A stretch of DNA of 64,000 bases from Sphingomonas sp. (GCA_003248865.1 QFPK01000006.1:1-64000), one strand, 5' to 3'. Counted from the first letter of the stretch, positions 42,944 to 52,964 are shown. The notes: generated from the sequence alone by a model not told the origin. Program-made: numbers and translations.

Positions 42944-44053
42944 CTACCGCTCGCTGCCCCCCTTGCCAACCCATGCCGCGCCCTGTTTTCCCGCCAGCGT
43001 CACTAGGTCGCCCAGTGCGACATTCATGTCGATCAGGTGCAGGCCCCAGCCCGGCAATCCCGCGTCGATCCGCACAAAGCCGGATTGCACCCGCTCGACA
43101 GGGCTGGAAACCGCGAGGAAGCTGGTGCCGCCCTCGCCGCGCACGCATTCGCCCTTCACCATGCCGTTCAGCTGGTAGGAAACCGTCGTCAGCGGCAGCG
43201 GGGAAAGGTTGGCAGTCACCCCCGACGACCCCGCTGCGCGGGGGTTGGCGGGCATGATCGGGCTCAGCCACGCCCGCCCCAGCAGCGCCGCCGGGTTCAC
43301 GCACGCCACCATCAGCCCGGCGGCCGGCGGCCCGGCAAAGCGATTGCCGGCAGCCGGCGGGTTGCCGGCCAGGAAGGTCACATAGCCCACCGTGCATCCG
43401 ATGTCGGTCGCCTTGGTGCAGGCGGGCAGGGCGGGCGGCGGCGTCCCGGCTGACGCAGCCGTCGGGTCCGGCACCGCGATCGGCCAGCCCAGCAGATGCG
43501 CCGCCACGATGTGCCTTGCGACAGGCTTGCCCGCAATTTCTTCGGCAATCAGCCGCGTCAGGTGCCGCGACCCTTGCGAATGGCCCACCAGCAACACGCC
43601 CCGGCCCTGGTTGTCGGCCGCCAGATAGCGGTCCCAGGCCGCCTTCACATCGGCATAGGCCAGTTGGCCGTCGGTCTTGAACTGGCCGACGATGCTGCCC
43701 AGCGTCGATTGTCGGTACAAAGGTGCGAAGCGGCGGCACACCTCGCCATATCGGGCGAACTGCTGCTGCACCACATAGCGCTCGTCGTCGGTCGCGGTGC
43801 CGTCACTGTTCCCGGTCTGCTGGCGGGAAACGGTGGGATAGACATAGAAGCAGTCGAATTTCGCGGTCGCGGCCGGCGGCGTCACCGGCACGGCCCCCGC
43901 AGCGCTCACCGCCGTCAAAGACAGATCGGTGTCGCACGGCCCATTCGCATCCGGGCGGCACAGCCAGTTCTCCGGCTTCGCATAGTCCAGCGGCGCAGCT
44001 TCGGCGCCTTGCGCGCCGGCCAGTGCCGCCGCCGCGATCAAAAACCTCCGCAT
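42944..44053 (-). CDS. DUF3089 alpha/beta-hydrolase-like exported protein
   Basis: The 369-residue protein starts with a signal peptide (MRRFLIAAAALAGAQGAEA) and has the DUF3089 blocks DCFYVYPTVSRQQ, YRQSTLGSIVGQF, AYADVKAAWDRYLAADNQGRGVLLVGHSQGS with the Ser-nucleophile elbow GHSQG, and late MVACVNPAALLG. It is likely a periplasmic esterase or lipase; the substrate is unknown. The ATG at 44053 is chosen because it begins the signal. It is 37 bp upstream of the aminopeptidase on the same strand. Confidence 0.85.
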   Translation of the reverse strand: MRRFLIAAAALAGAQGAEAAPLDYAKPENWLCRPDANGPCDTDLSLTAVSAAGAVPVTPPAATAKFDCFYVYPTVSRQQTGNSDGTATDDERYVVQQQFARYGEVCRRFAPLYRQSTLGSIVGQFKTDGQLAYADVKAAWDRYLAADNQGRGVLLVGHSQGSRHLTRLIAEEIAGKPVARHIVAAHLLGWPIAVPDPTAASAGTPPPALPACTKATDIGCTVGYVTFLAGNPPAAGNRFAGPPAAGLMVACVNPAALLGRAWLSPIMPANPRAAGSSGVTANLSPLPLTTVSYQLNGMVKGECVRGEGGTSFLAVSSPVERVQSGFVRIDAGLPGWGLHLIDMNVALGDLVTLAGKQGAAWVGKGGSER

Positions 44054-44147
44054 TTCGTCCTCCCCTCTGAGTTGAGCGTTTTCCTGCAATCATTGCGGCT
44101 CTACCAAGGGGCGTCAAACCCCGGGAGAGAGAGTGGGAGAGAGAGAC

Positions 44148-45587
44148 ATGCGCGAAGCCCTGAAATTCTACATCGACGGCCAGTGGGTCGATCCGGTCGA
44201 AGGCGTGAAGCCGCTCGACGTCATCAATCCGGCCACCGAACAGGCGTTCGGCCGCATCGCCATCGGCACCGCCGCCGATGTGGACCGTGCCGCGAAGGCC
44301 GCCGCCGCCGCCTTCACCAGCTTCAGCCGCACCAGCCGCGCCGAACGGCTGGAACTGCTGGGCGCCATCGTCGCCGAGTATCAGAAGCGCCACGCCGACA
44401 TCGCGGCCGCCATCACGGAAGAGATGGGCGCCCCCGCCTGGCTGGCCACCCAATATCAGGCCGGGCTGGGCATGGCCCATTTCAACACCACCATCGAGGT
44501 GCTGAAGGGCTACAGCTTCGAAGAGGATCGCGGCACCACCCGGCTGGTGAAGGAACCGATCGGCGTCTGCGGCTTCATCACGCCGTGGAACTGGCCGATC
44601 AACCAGATCGCCTGCAAGGTGGCGCCGGCGCTTGCCACCGGCTGCACCATGGTGCTGAAGCCCTCTGAAGTGGCGCCGTTCGATGCGATCATCTTCGCAG
44701 AGGTGCTGCATGCGGCGGGCGTGCCCAAGGGCGTGTTCAACCTGGTGAACGGAGACGGCCCCGGCGTCGGCGCCGCCATCTCCAGCCATCCGCTGATCGA
44801 CATGATCAGCTTCACCGGCTCCACCCGCGCCGGGATCGAGGTGGCGAAGAACGCCGCCCCCACGGTGAAGCGCGTTTCGCAGGAACTGGGCGGCAAATCC
44901 CCCAACATCGTGCTGGATTCGGCAGACCTTGCAACCGCGGTCGGCGGCGGTATCCAGTCCATGATGCTGAATTCCGGGCAAAGCTGCAACGCGCCGACTC
45001 GGATGTTCGTGCCGCGTCCGAAGATGGAACAGGCCAAGGCCATCGCGAAGGCGGCGGCAGAGGCCGTGACCGTGGGCGACCCCAACGGCAACAGCGTGAT
45101 CGGCCCCGTCGTCTCCGAAGTGCAGTTCAACAAGATCCAGGGCCTGATCCAGAAGGGCATCGACGAAGGCGCCACGCTGGTGGCGGGCGGCCCCGGCCGT
45201 CCGGAGGGGTTGGACAAGGGCTATTATGTGAAGCCCACCATCTTCGCCGACGTCACCAACGACATGACCATCGCCCGGGAAGAGATTTTCGGTCCTGTGC
45301 TGGCGATGCTGCCCTACGACACGCTGGAACAGGCCATCGAACAGGGCAATGACACCGTCTACGGCCTCGCCGGCTATGTGCAGGGCGCAGAGGATGAAGC
45401 CCGTCAGGTCGCGCGGCAGCTCAGGGCCGGTCAGGTCAACATCAACGGCGCGGGCATCGATTTCATGGCGCCGTTCGGTGGCTTCAAGCAATCGGGCAAC
45501 GGCCGGGAATGGGGCGACCATGCCTTCGCCGAATTCCTGGAGACCAAGGCCGTGATCGGCTGGAGCGCGGCGAAAGCCGCCGAATAA
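44148..45587 (+). CDS. NAD(P)-dependent aldehyde dehydrogenase
   Basis: The 479-residue ALDH has the catalytic Cys280 (NSGQSCNAPTR), the general base Glu246 (QELGGKSPN), the oxyanion Asn148 (TPWNWP), and the cofactor motif SFTGSTRAGIEV. It oxidises an aldehyde to the acid in the cytosol. The closest annotated relatives of this type act on aliphatic aldehydes, but the substrate is not fixed. The ATG at 44148 has a purine-rich GAGAG leader; an in-frame GTG five codons upstream is less likely. It diverges from the DUF3089 gene. Confidence 0.92.
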   Translation: MREALKFYIDGQWVDPVEGVKPLDVINPATEQAFGRIAIGTAADVDRAAKAAAAAFTSFSRTSRAERLELLGAIVAEYQKRHADIAAAITEEMGAPAWLATQYQAGLGMAHFNTTIEVLKGYSFEEDRGTTRLVKEPIGVCGFITPWNWPINQIACKVAPALATGCTMVLKPSEVAPFDAIIFAEVLHAAGVPKGVFNLVNGDGPGVGAAISSHPLIDMISFTGSTRAGIEVAKNAAPTVKRVSQELGGKSPNIVLDSADLATAVGGGIQSMMLNSGQSCNAPTRMFVPRPKMEQAKAIAKAAAEAVTVGDPNGNSVIGPVVSEVQFNKIQGLIQKGIDEGATLVAGGPGRPEGLDKGYYVKPTIFADVTNDMTIAREEIFGPVLAMLPYDTLEQAIEQGNDTVYGLAGYVQGAEDEARQVARQLRAGQVNINGAGIDFMAPFGGFKQSGNGREWGDHAFAEFLETKAVIGWSAAKAAE

Positions 45588-45611
45588 GGGAAACAGACTG
45601 ATGACCTGCCG

Positions 45612-46442
45612 ATGAGGTTTCTGCTGCGGGCGCTGGGCGCCGTTCTGGCGCTCGCGCTGGGCTTCATCGGCTGGGGCTATTGGGGGGCCACAAGGCCCCC
45701 CATCGTCGTGCCGTTCGAGTATCAGCTGAAGGGGCTGCCGCCCGGTACGCGTCTCAGAGTCCTGCTGATCAGCGACACCCACCGCGGCCGCCCGGACATG
45801 TCGGCGGCCCGGCTGGACTCCGTCATGGCTGAGGCCAATGCCCTGAAGCCGGACCTGATCCTGCTCGCAGGCGACTATATCGGCGGCAAGCCCATGGGAC
45901 TGAACGACAAGCCCAATCTGGAACCGGCGATCCGTCCGCTGGCGCAGCTCCACGCCCCGCTCGGCGTGTTCGCGGTGCTGGGCAACCACGACAATGGCCG
46001 ATGGGGCCCGATCGTGTTCGCCGCGCAACCGTCGCCGCGCCTGCTGGTGAACCGGTCCGTGGATATCGGCCCGCTAGTGATCGCCGGAGTCGATTCCATC
46101 GAACATGGGGCTGATGTCACGGCGGCTCTGGCCGGAGCCCCGCCCGGCAAGCCGGTGCTGCTGCTGCGCCATGAAGGCGATGCGCTGGCATCGGTCTCGC
46201 CACCAAAGGACCTGTCGGTGCTGGCGCTGGCGGGCCACACCCATGGCGGCCAGATCATGCTGCCGTTCATCGGTGCCCCATCGGACCGGCTGCTTTACGA
46301 TGGCGCACCACTCTGCCGCCGGGGCTTCTGCACCCTGAACGGCTGGCCGCTCTATGTGACTTCAGGCGTGGGAACCAGCGTGCTGCCCCTTCGTATCGGC
46401 GTTCCCCCCGAAATGGTGCTGATCACCCTGACTGCGGGCTAG
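45612..46442 (+). CDS. Membrane-anchored metallophosphoesterase
   Basis: The 276-residue protein has an N-terminal membrane helix (about 4-25), then calcineurin-like metal motifs DTHRGRPD, GDYIGG, GNHD, a His in LLRHEGDAL, and GHTHGGQ. It resembles the YaeI class of phosphodiesterases that face the membrane. The substrate is not known. It follows the aldehyde dehydrogenase after 24 bp, and its stop overlaps the convergent DUF1801 gene by 4 bp. Confidence 0.88.
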   Translation: MRFLLRALGAVLALALGFIGWGYWGATRPPIVVPFEYQLKGLPPGTRLRVLLISDTHRGRPDMSAARLDSVMAEANALKPDLILLAGDYIGGKPMGLNDKPNLEPAIRPLAQLHAPLGVFAVLGNHDNGRWGPIVFAAQPSPRLLVNRSVDIGPLVIAGVDSIEHGADVTAALAGAPPGKPVLLLRHEGDALASVSPPKDLSVLALAGHTHGGQIMLPFIGAPSDRLLYDGAPLCRRGFCTLNGWPLYVTSGVGTSVLPLRIGVPPEMVLITLTAG

Positions 46443-46819
46443 CCCGGCAGCCCCAGCGCCACGCGCCGTTCCTCGCGCGCGGCCAGCATCAGCGCGCGCA
46501 ACCCCGGCGCGGCAACATCCTTGATGTCCCGAACCTGCACATGCCGCATCGCCTTGCCGGTTCCCCGCAGCAGCCCGTCGGGGTCCGGCAAGGCCGCACC
46601 CCGATAGAAGCCAAGATTCACATGGCTGCGATAGGGCAGGGCATAGGCATAAGCCTCGCTCATCTTCTTCGCGGCCCAGCCCCAGCTCACCGCCCGGTCG
46701 CCGGGGCGGGATACTTCCACAAGGCCGGGGTGCAACTCGAACGCCAGCGCGCGCAGGGCGCGCAGCACAGCTTCCTGTGCCGGCGCCAGCGCGACGATGT
46801 CGTCGAAGCTGCCGATCAC
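46439..46819 (-). CDS. DUF1801 domain protein
   Basis: This 126-residue protein of the DUF1801/YdhG-like fold carries ELHPGLVEVSRPGDRAVSWGWAAKKMSEAYAYALPYRSHVNLGFYRGAALPDPDGLLRGTGKAMRHVQV in its centre, where the Asn-Leu-Gly-Phe and Gly-Lys-Ala-Met-Arg-His blocks are family marks. The family is linked to iron-sulfur or stress proteins, but no reaction is established. Its start overlaps the cysK stop (4 bp), so the two are coupled. Confidence 0.8.
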   Translation of the reverse strand: MIGSFDDIVALAPAQEAVLRALRALAFELHPGLVEVSRPGDRAVSWGWAAKKMSEAYAYALPYRSHVNLGFYRGAALPDPDGLLRGTGKAMRHVQVRDIKDVAAPGLRALMLAAREERRVALGLPG

Positions 46820-47733
46820 TCCGTCGGCAGGAAGTCGGGCACGCTCAGATAGCGTTCGCCGGTGTCATAGTTGAAGCCCAGCACCTTGGCGCCCGAGCTC
46901 AACTCCGGCAGCTTCTGCGCGATGGCTGACAGCGTCGCGCCGGATGAGATGCCCACCAGCAGCCCTTCCTGCCGGGCGGATTTCCGCGCCCATTCCTTGG
47001 CATCGTCTGGCGCCACCCGGATCACGCCGTCCAGCAGCTCCGTGTGCAGGTTGCCCGGGATGAATCCCGCGCCGATGCCCTGAATCGGGTGCGGCGCCGG
47101 CTGCCCGCCGGAAATCACCGGAGACAGCGTCGGTTCCACCGCGAACACCTTCAGCTTCGGCCATTCCGCCTTCAGCACCTGCGCCACCCCGGTAATATGA
47201 CCGCCCGTGCCCACGCCGGAAATCACGGCATCCAGCCCTTCGGGGAAATCCGCCAGAATCTCGCGCGCGGTGGTACGCACATGGATGGCGATGTTGGCCG
47301 GGTTCTCGAACTGCTGCGGCATCCAGGCGCCGGGCGTTTCCGCCACGATCTCCTGCGCGCGGGCGATGGCGCCCTTCATGCCCTTCTCGCGCGGGGTCAG
47401 GTCGAAACTGGCGCCATAGGCCAGCATCAGCCGCCGCCGCTCCACGCTCATGCTTTCGGGCATCACCAGGATCAGCTTGTAGCCCTTCACGGCGGCCACC
47501 ATCGCCAGCCCGATGCCGGTGTTGCCGCTGGTCGGCTCCACGATCACCCCGCCGGGCTTCAGCGCGCCGGAGGCTTCGGCATCCTCGATCATCGCCAGCG
47601 CGATGCGGTCCTTGATCGACCCGCCGGGGTTCTGCCGCTCGCTCTTGATCCACACAGAGGCATCGGGGAACAGGCGGGATACCCGGACATGCGGGGTGTT
47701 GCCGATGGTTTCCAGGATATTGGCTGCTCGCAT
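46816..47733 (-). CDS. cysK: Cysteine synthase A
   Basis: The 305-residue fold-II PLP enzyme has Lys41 in NPGGSIKDR, the substrate loop EPTSGNTGIGLA, the phosphate-binding GVGTGGHITGVAQVL, and the late SSGATLSAI region. It makes cysteine from O-acetylserine and sulfide. The MFS gene lies 16 bp upstream and the DUF1801 gene overlaps its end; all three read on the minus strand. Confidence 0.94.
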   Translation of the reverse strand: MRAANILETIGNTPHVRVSRLFPDASVWIKSERQNPGGSIKDRIALAMIEDAEASGALKPGGVIVEPTSGNTGIGLAMVAAVKGYKLILVMPESMSVERRRLMLAYGASFDLTPREKGMKGAIARAQEIVAETPGAWMPQQFENPANIAIHVRTTAREILADFPEGLDAVISGVGTGGHITGVAQVLKAEWPKLKVFAVEPTLSPVISGGQPAPHPIQGIGAGFIPGNLHTELLDGVIRVAPDDAKEWARKSARQEGLLVGISSGATLSAIAQKLPELSSGAKVLGFNYDTGERYLSVPDFLPTE

Positions 47734-47749
47734 CGGAAAGTCCTCCTCT

Positions 47750-49012
47750 TCAGCTCTTCAGATTCTCTGGCACATCCAGCCGGTCGGCGTCACGCAGTTC
47801 CGGGAACAGCCGGGACCACAGGATGGTCACGATCAGCGCCAGCAGGCCTCCGCCCACCGTGGCCGCCAGCGGGCCGATGGCGGCGGCCATCACCCCGGCG
47901 CGGAACTCGCCCAGCTCGTTCGACGCGCTCACGAACAGCAGCGACACCGAGGAAACACGCCCCCGCATCGAATCCGGCGTGTGCAGCTGGATCAGCGAGG
48001 AGCGGACATACACCGAAACCATATCGGCCGCCCCCAGTACCACCAGGCTCGCGATGGAAACCCACAGCGTGGTGGAAAGCCCGAATGCCATGGTGGCCAG
48101 CGCGAACAGCCCCACATTCACGAACATCTTCTGCCCCACGCGGCTGCCCAGTGGATTGCGCGTCAGCCAGAAGGCGACAACCGCCGCCCCCAGCGCGGGT
48201 GCCGCGCGCAGCCAGCCCAGCTCGGCAGGCCCCACATGCAGGATATCGCGTGCATAGATGGGCAGCATGGCGTTGGTGCCCGCCAGGATCACGGCGAACA
48301 TGTCGAGCGAGATGGCGCCGAACACGATGCGGTTGGTCCGCACATAGTCCAGCCCCTCCTTCACGGCCGAAAACCCCTTCGCCCCCGAAGAGGGCGGCAG
48401 CTTCACCGGCGGAATGAAGAACAGCGCGGCCAGCGAAACCGCCAGCAATGCAGAGGCGAGCCAGAAGGGCAGCGCAGGATGGCCATCATAGGCGAAGCCG
48501 CCCACCACCGGCCCCAGCACAGCACCCGTCTGCCAGCCGATCGAGTTCCAGGCGATGGCGGTGGGCAGCACATGGCTCGGCACCAGATTGGGTGCGAGCG
48601 CGGACAGGGACGGGGCCGCAAACGCCCGCGCCACCCCCAGCGCCACCGCAACCGCAAACAACGGCCACAGCAGGGTAGATCCCGAAGCCGCCAGCACGCC
48701 CAGCGTCAGGGCGCAGCCGAGTTCCAGCGCGATGGCGAAGCGCGCGATCACCCGCCGGTCCACCCGGTCGGCGATCACGCCCACCACAAGGCTCAGCAGG
48801 AACACGGGCAGGAACTGCGCAAGCCCGATCAGCCCCAGAAGGAACGCGGCCTCGCGGATGGGCAGCGTCTGCCGCGCGATATCATAGACCTGCCAGCCGA
48901 TCACCACGACCATCATGATCTGGGCGAGTGTCGATCCAAGCTTCGCGACGAAGAAGGCGCGGAAGGCCGGCCAGGCGAAGGGGGAGGGCGGGGAGTCAGC
49001 TGCAGCGGTCAC
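47750..49012 (-). CDS. MFS transporter (EntS/MFS_3-like)
   Basis: The 420-residue polytopic protein has 11-12 helices, WPAFRAFFVAKLGSTLAQIMMVVVIGWQVYDIA at the start, a motif-A-like GVIADRVDRRVIARF, and a long central loop (FFIPPVKLPPSSGAKGFSAVKEGLDYVR), typical of MFS_3 exporters such as EntS. Its substrate is unknown. A GTG at 49012 is chosen; a TTG 21 codons upstream would add a basic leader. It lies upstream of cysK. Confidence 0.82.
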   Translation of the reverse strand: MTAAADSPPSPFAWPAFRAFFVAKLGSTLAQIMMVVVIGWQVYDIARQTLPIREAAFLLGLIGLAQFLPVFLLSLVVGVIADRVDRRVIARFAIALELGCALTLGVLAASGSTLLWPLFAVAVALGVARAFAAPSLSALAPNLVPSHVLPTAIAWNSIGWQTGAVLGPVVGGFAYDGHPALPFWLASALLAVSLAALFFIPPVKLPPSSGAKGFSAVKEGLDYVRTNRIVFGAISLDMFAVILAGTNAMLPIYARDILHVGPAELGWLRAAPALGAAVVAFWLTRNPLGSRVGQKMFVNVGLFALATMAFGLSTTLWVSIASLVVLGAADMVSVYVRSSLIQLHTPDSMRGRVSSVSLLFVSASNELGEFRAGVMAAAIGPLAATVGGGLLALIVTILWSRLFPELRDADRLDVPENLKS

Positions 49013-49215
49013 GCGCGCTGCCCTAGCAGCGCGGGCGCGATTTCGGAAACGGCAGATTGGGTATAGCTGCCGCAAGCGCAGCTATCCTCGCAGTTTGCCC
49101 ATGTTTCGCGGCGCCGAAGAAACTGGGAAAAGCCCATATCCGGCCGCCTGTTGGGAGAGAGGGGTTGCCGCACCAGTTTGCCGGACCAGTCCGGCGGGCC
49201 TGTCTGGGGAGACAT

Positions 49216-51339
49216 ATGAAGATCGTCACGCGCTCGGGCGTTTCCGCCCTCACCATCGCCGTCCTGCTGTTCGCCGCCGCCTGCGGCCAGCAGAAGGCGG
49301 CCGCCCCCGGCGGTTCGGAGGACAGCCTCGCCGCGCAGGGCTCGGCCGGCGCCCAATGGCTCAGCTATGGCGGCACCTACGACGAGCAGCGCCATTCCCG
49401 CCTCACCCAGATCAACAAGAGCAACCTCGACCAACTCGGCGTTGCCTGGACCTACGAGATGCGCTCGGGCCGCGGCATCGAAACCACCCCCATCGTCGCG
49501 GACGGGGCGATGTACGCGACCTCCAGCTGGTCCATCCTGCACGCGCTCGACGCGAAGACCGGCAAGGAATTGTGGGTCTATGATCCGGCGGTCGACAAGG
49601 CCGTGGGCGTCGACGCCTGCTGCGATGTCGTCAACCGGGGCGTGGCCATCAAGGACGGCGTCATCTTCCTCGGCGTGATCGACGGACGCCTCGAAGCCAT
49701 CGACGCCAAGACGGGCAAGCCCATCTGGTCGGTGCAGACAGTGGACCGCTCCAAGCCCTACACCGTCACCGGCGCGCCGCGCGTGGTGGGCGACAAGGTG
49801 CTGATCGGCAACGGCGGCGGCGAGCTCGGCGTGCGCGGCTATCTCTCGGCCTATGATGTGAAGACGGGCAAGCTGGTCTGGCGCTTCTTCACCGCCCCCA
49901 ACCCCAAGATGCAGCCCGACGGCGCCGCTTCGGACGAAGTGTTCGCCCGCCTCGCCAACGCCACCTGGGGCCGCACCGGCCGCTGGACGGTGGACGGCGG
50001 CGGCGCAACCGTCTGGGATTCCATCGTCTACGACGAACCCAACAAGCAGATCATCTTCGGGGTGGGCAACGGTTCGCCCTGGAACGCGGCGCTGCGCGAT
50101 CCGACATCGAAGGGCGACAACCTCTTCGTCTCCTCCATCGTCGCGGTCGATGCCGACAGCGGCAAGTACAAATGGCACTTCCAGACCACCCCGCGCGACA
50201 ACTGGGACTATACCGCCACGCAGACGATCATCCTCGCCAACCTGCCGCTGGGGGCGAACGGCGCCCCGCGCCGGGTGGTGATGCAGGCGCCCAAGAACGG
50301 CTTCTTCTACGTGCTGGACGCGAAGACGGGCGAGTTCATCTCGGGCAACAACTTCGTGCCGCAGAACTGGACGACCGGTCTCGACGCGCGCGGCCGTCCG
50401 CAGGAAACCGCGGAGGCGCGCCCCACCTCCGGCACCAGCGTGCTGCTGCCGGGGCCGCAGGGCGCCCACAACTGGCACCCCATGGCCTTCAACCCGGAAC
50501 TGAACCTGGCCTTCATCCCCGCGCAGGAGCTTCCGCAGGGTTACGCCCCCAAGACAGAGGCCGACCCTCACACCAAGTGGAACACCGGCTTCAAGTTCGA
50601 GGACGGCCTGCCCGTCGACCCGGTCGATCCTGCGACGATGAAGGCCATGCGCGCGGCCTTCAAGGGCCGGCTGATCGCCTGGGATCCCATCAAGCAGGCC
50701 CCGCGCTGGTCGGTGGAACTGCCCACGCCGTCCAACGGTGGCGTGCTCTCCACGGCAGCCGGCCTCGTGTTCCAGGGCACGGTGGGCGGCGATTTCGTCG
50801 CCTATGACGCGGCAGACGGCAAGGAACTGTGGCGCCGCAACCTGAAGGGCGGCATCATGGCCCCCGCCGTCAGCTACGAGATCGACGGCGAGCAATATCT
50901 CGCCATCGCCAGCGGCTGGGGCGGCGCCTATGCACTGGCGGCGGGCTTCCTGTTCGATCCGGCGGTGCAGCCGCTCAACGGCCGGGTGATCGTGTTCAAG
51001 CTGGGCGCCAAGGGCGAGATCCCCGATCACAAGGGCATCCCCGTCGATCGCAAGCCGCAGACCGCCGCCTTCGGGGATCCGGCCATGTTGCAACGTGGCC
51101 TCGTCGCCTACAGCCGCAACTGCATGGTCTGTCACGGTCCGATGGCGATCTCGTCCGGCGTGCTGCCCGACCTGCGCTGGTCCCCGATCTCCGGCGACGC
51201 CGAAGCCTGGCGCGACGTGGTGATCGACGGTTCCCGCGCGGAAGCCGGCATGGTCAGCTTCTCGAAGCAGCTCAGCCCGGACGACGCGGAAGCGATCCGC
51301 GCCTACGTCGTCCACCAGGCCTATGGTCCGAAGAAGTAA
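49216..51339 (+). CDS. PQQ-dependent quinohaemoprotein alcohol dehydrogenase, lipoprotein type
   Basis: The 707-residue protein combines an eight-bladed PQQ propeller and a C-terminal cytochrome c domain. It has the adjacent Cys135-Cys136 pair (GVDACCDVV) that stacks over PQQ, repeated Trp-docking motifs such as AKTGKELWVYDP, and haem c at CMVCH (636-640). The N-terminus carries a lipobox (AAAC, Cys23), so it is probably anchored on the periplasmic side of the membrane. It oxidises alcohols and passes electrons to the respiratory chain. GGGGAGA precedes the ATG. Confidence 0.92.
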   Translation: MKIVTRSGVSALTIAVLLFAAACGQQKAAAPGGSEDSLAAQGSAGAQWLSYGGTYDEQRHSRLTQINKSNLDQLGVAWTYEMRSGRGIETTPIVADGAMYATSSWSILHALDAKTGKELWVYDPAVDKAVGVDACCDVVNRGVAIKDGVIFLGVIDGRLEAIDAKTGKPIWSVQTVDRSKPYTVTGAPRVVGDKVLIGNGGGELGVRGYLSAYDVKTGKLVWRFFTAPNPKMQPDGAASDEVFARLANATWGRTGRWTVDGGGATVWDSIVYDEPNKQIIFGVGNGSPWNAALRDPTSKGDNLFVSSIVAVDADSGKYKWHFQTTPRDNWDYTATQTIILANLPLGANGAPRRVVMQAPKNGFFYVLDAKTGEFISGNNFVPQNWTTGLDARGRPQETAEARPTSGTSVLLPGPQGAHNWHPMAFNPELNLAFIPAQELPQGYAPKTEADPHTKWNTGFKFEDGLPVDPVDPATMKAMRAAFKGRLIAWDPIKQAPRWSVELPTPSNGGVLSTAAGLVFQGTVGGDFVAYDAADGKELWRRNLKGGIMAPAVSYEIDGEQYLAIASGWGGAYALAAGFLFDPAVQPLNGRVIVFKLGAKGEIPDHKGIPVDRKPQTAAFGDPAMLQRGLVAYSRNCMVCHGPMAISSGVLPDLRWSPISGDAEAWRDVVIDGSRAEAGMVSFSKQLSPDDAEAIRAYVVHQAYGPKK

Positions 51340-51340
51340 T

Positions 51341-52909
51341 TCACAGCGGCAGATACTGCCCCGCAAGGAAGTCGGGCCGCTGGCTGGCGGCCCGCCAATA
51401 GGCTGAAAGCCCGATCCGGTCGCACAGCGGCAGGAAGCGCGCATCGGCGCGCATTGCGGCCAGCGGCGGCAGGAACAGCACCATCGTGCCGGTCCGGTGG
51501 CGGCGCGCCAGCCGCTCTTCCGCCGTCAGGCCGGGCGCTGCGGCGTCGCCATACCACTCCTCCGCCACCCGGAAGGCCGCGTCGCGCCGGTCCAGCCCGC
51601 CCAGCCCCAGCAGGGAAACGAACCGCGTCGAGCCGCCCAGCCGCGCGATGCGCAGCAATTCCGCTTCGGCAACCCCGGCATCCGCCTCCAGCCCGGAGCC
51701 GATCGCGCGAACCGTCTGCCGAACTGCCGTCAGGATGTGCGATGGGCTCTGCTGGGCCGATTGCACCGCCAGCGCCGCCGTTTCCGCTTCCGCTGCGCGC
51801 CCGGTAAACGCGAGCAACAGCAGATAGACCACCTGCATCGCGGCTGAACTTCGGTCGCGCACGACCTCCGCCTCTGCCAGCGCTGCCTTCGCGCCCCTTG
51901 CTGTCCAGAGCCCATAAACCCGCCATTCCGGGCCCGCACGATGATCCGGATGCTCTGCCGCCAGCCGGTCCGCAAGCGCCAGCGAATCCCGGCTGCGCCC
52001 CACAGCTGCCGTCAGTTGCGCCAGCCCTGCCAGCCCATGCGCATTGCCCGGGGATATATCCATCGCGCGCGTCAACAGCTGCTCGGATGTCTGCCAATCC
52101 CCGAACATCGGCTTCAGCAGCGCAAGCGCGACATGGGCGTCACCCTGTGTGCGGTCCAACGCCAGCGCGTGTTTCGCGGCCTCGCGGGCATGGGCTTCAG
52201 CATCCGCGATGGTTCCGGCCGTGGTGGCACCTGCGATGCGCTGCCAGGCAATCGCCAGCAGACCCCAGGACGCGGCGTTGTCAGGCTGCAGCCCGATCGC
52301 CTGCTCCAGCAATCCGCGTGCACGGCCTTCCGATCCAAGTCCGCCGCCCGCCAGTTCCGCCGCTGCGCTCTGCACCAGCCGCGCATGCTCATCTTCCGGC
52401 CCGGGTCGCAGCGCGATCCACCCTGCGGCCGCGGCAGCGGCTGCAACCGCGCCACCCAGCAACCAGCGGCGGGAAAGCCCCGCCTCGCGCACAACCTCAT
52501 CGGCCCCCCGCACACGGGGGCCTGCAGGCTCCCCCTCGGCGACAAGCCGATAGCCGACCTTGGAGACCGTCTCGACACGCACCCGCCCGGTCCCCACCTC
52601 CCGCAACGCGCGCCGCAGGCCGGCAACTGCCCTGTGCAGCGAATCCTCACCCACCAGCAGGCCCGGCCAACAGCGTTCGGCCAGCAGCGCACGCGGCGCC
52701 ACATCGCCGTCGGCATCATGCAGCGCCACCAGCAACTGCATGATCCTTGGCTCCAGCGAAACCGGCCCCAACGGACCCTCCATCCGCCTCTCCGCAGGCC
52801 GGATCTTCAGGTCGCCAATCCCGAACGCGGCGCTCCGCCCCAGGTCCACCGGCCCCAGATCTTCCGGCAGCGCCTGCGGTTCGTGCAGGTTCGTTGTCGA
52901 TGCGTCCAC
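51341..52909 (-). CDS. Membrane-anchored winged-helix/TPR regulator, copy A
   Basis: The 522-residue protein has an OmpR/CadC-type winged-helix DNA-binding domain (about 30-125: EPRIMQLLVALHDADGDVAPRALLAERCWPGLLVGEDSLHRAVAGLRRALRE, ending VSKVGYRLV), an RRWLLGG motif (147-153), one membrane helix (about 149-168), and a periplasmic TPR-like region. The C-terminus (MRADARFLPLCDRIGLSAYW..RPDFLAG) is shared with copy B. It should sense an envelope signal and act on DNA directly. It starts with GTG at 52909 and is divergent from the PEPxxWA-CTERM gene at 53043. Confidence 0.85.
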   Translation of the reverse strand: MDASTTNLHEPQALPEDLGPVDLGRSAAFGIGDLKIRPAERRMEGPLGPVSLEPRIMQLLVALHDADGDVAPRALLAERCWPGLLVGEDSLHRAVAGLRRALREVGTGRVRVETVSKVGYRLVAEGEPAGPRVRGADEVVREAGLSRRWLLGGAVAAAAAAAGWIALRPGPEDEHARLVQSAAAELAGGGLGSEGRARGLLEQAIGLQPDNAASWGLLAIAWQRIAGATTAGTIADAEAHAREAAKHALALDRTQGDAHVALALLKPMFGDWQTSEQLLTRAMDISPGNAHGLAGLAQLTAAVGRSRDSLALADRLAAEHPDHRAGPEWRVYGLWTARGAKAALAEAEVVRDRSSAAMQVVYLLLLAFTGRAAEAETAALAVQSAQQSPSHILTAVRQTVRAIGSGLEADAGVAEAELLRIARLGGSTRFVSLLGLGGLDRRDAAFRVAEEWYGDAAAPGLTAEERLARRHRTGTMVLFLPPLAAMRADARFLPLCDRIGLSAYWRAASQRPDFLAGQYLPL

Positions 52910-52931
52910 GATGCCCCCCGTTTCTGCTCCG

Positions 52932-52964
52932 TCGGAACAATATCAGATTTTCGTCATGGCCTCA
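52932..52964. promoter_or_regulatory. 33-bp intergenic block shared by both regulator modules, copy A
   Basis: It begins TCGGAAC and ends ATGGCCTCA; aligned without gaps to 55792-55824, 24 of 33 positions are identical. It lies 22 bp before the regulator start and 78 bp before the PEPxxWA-CTERM start. A shared operator of the two regulators is the simplest explanation. Confidence 0.6.
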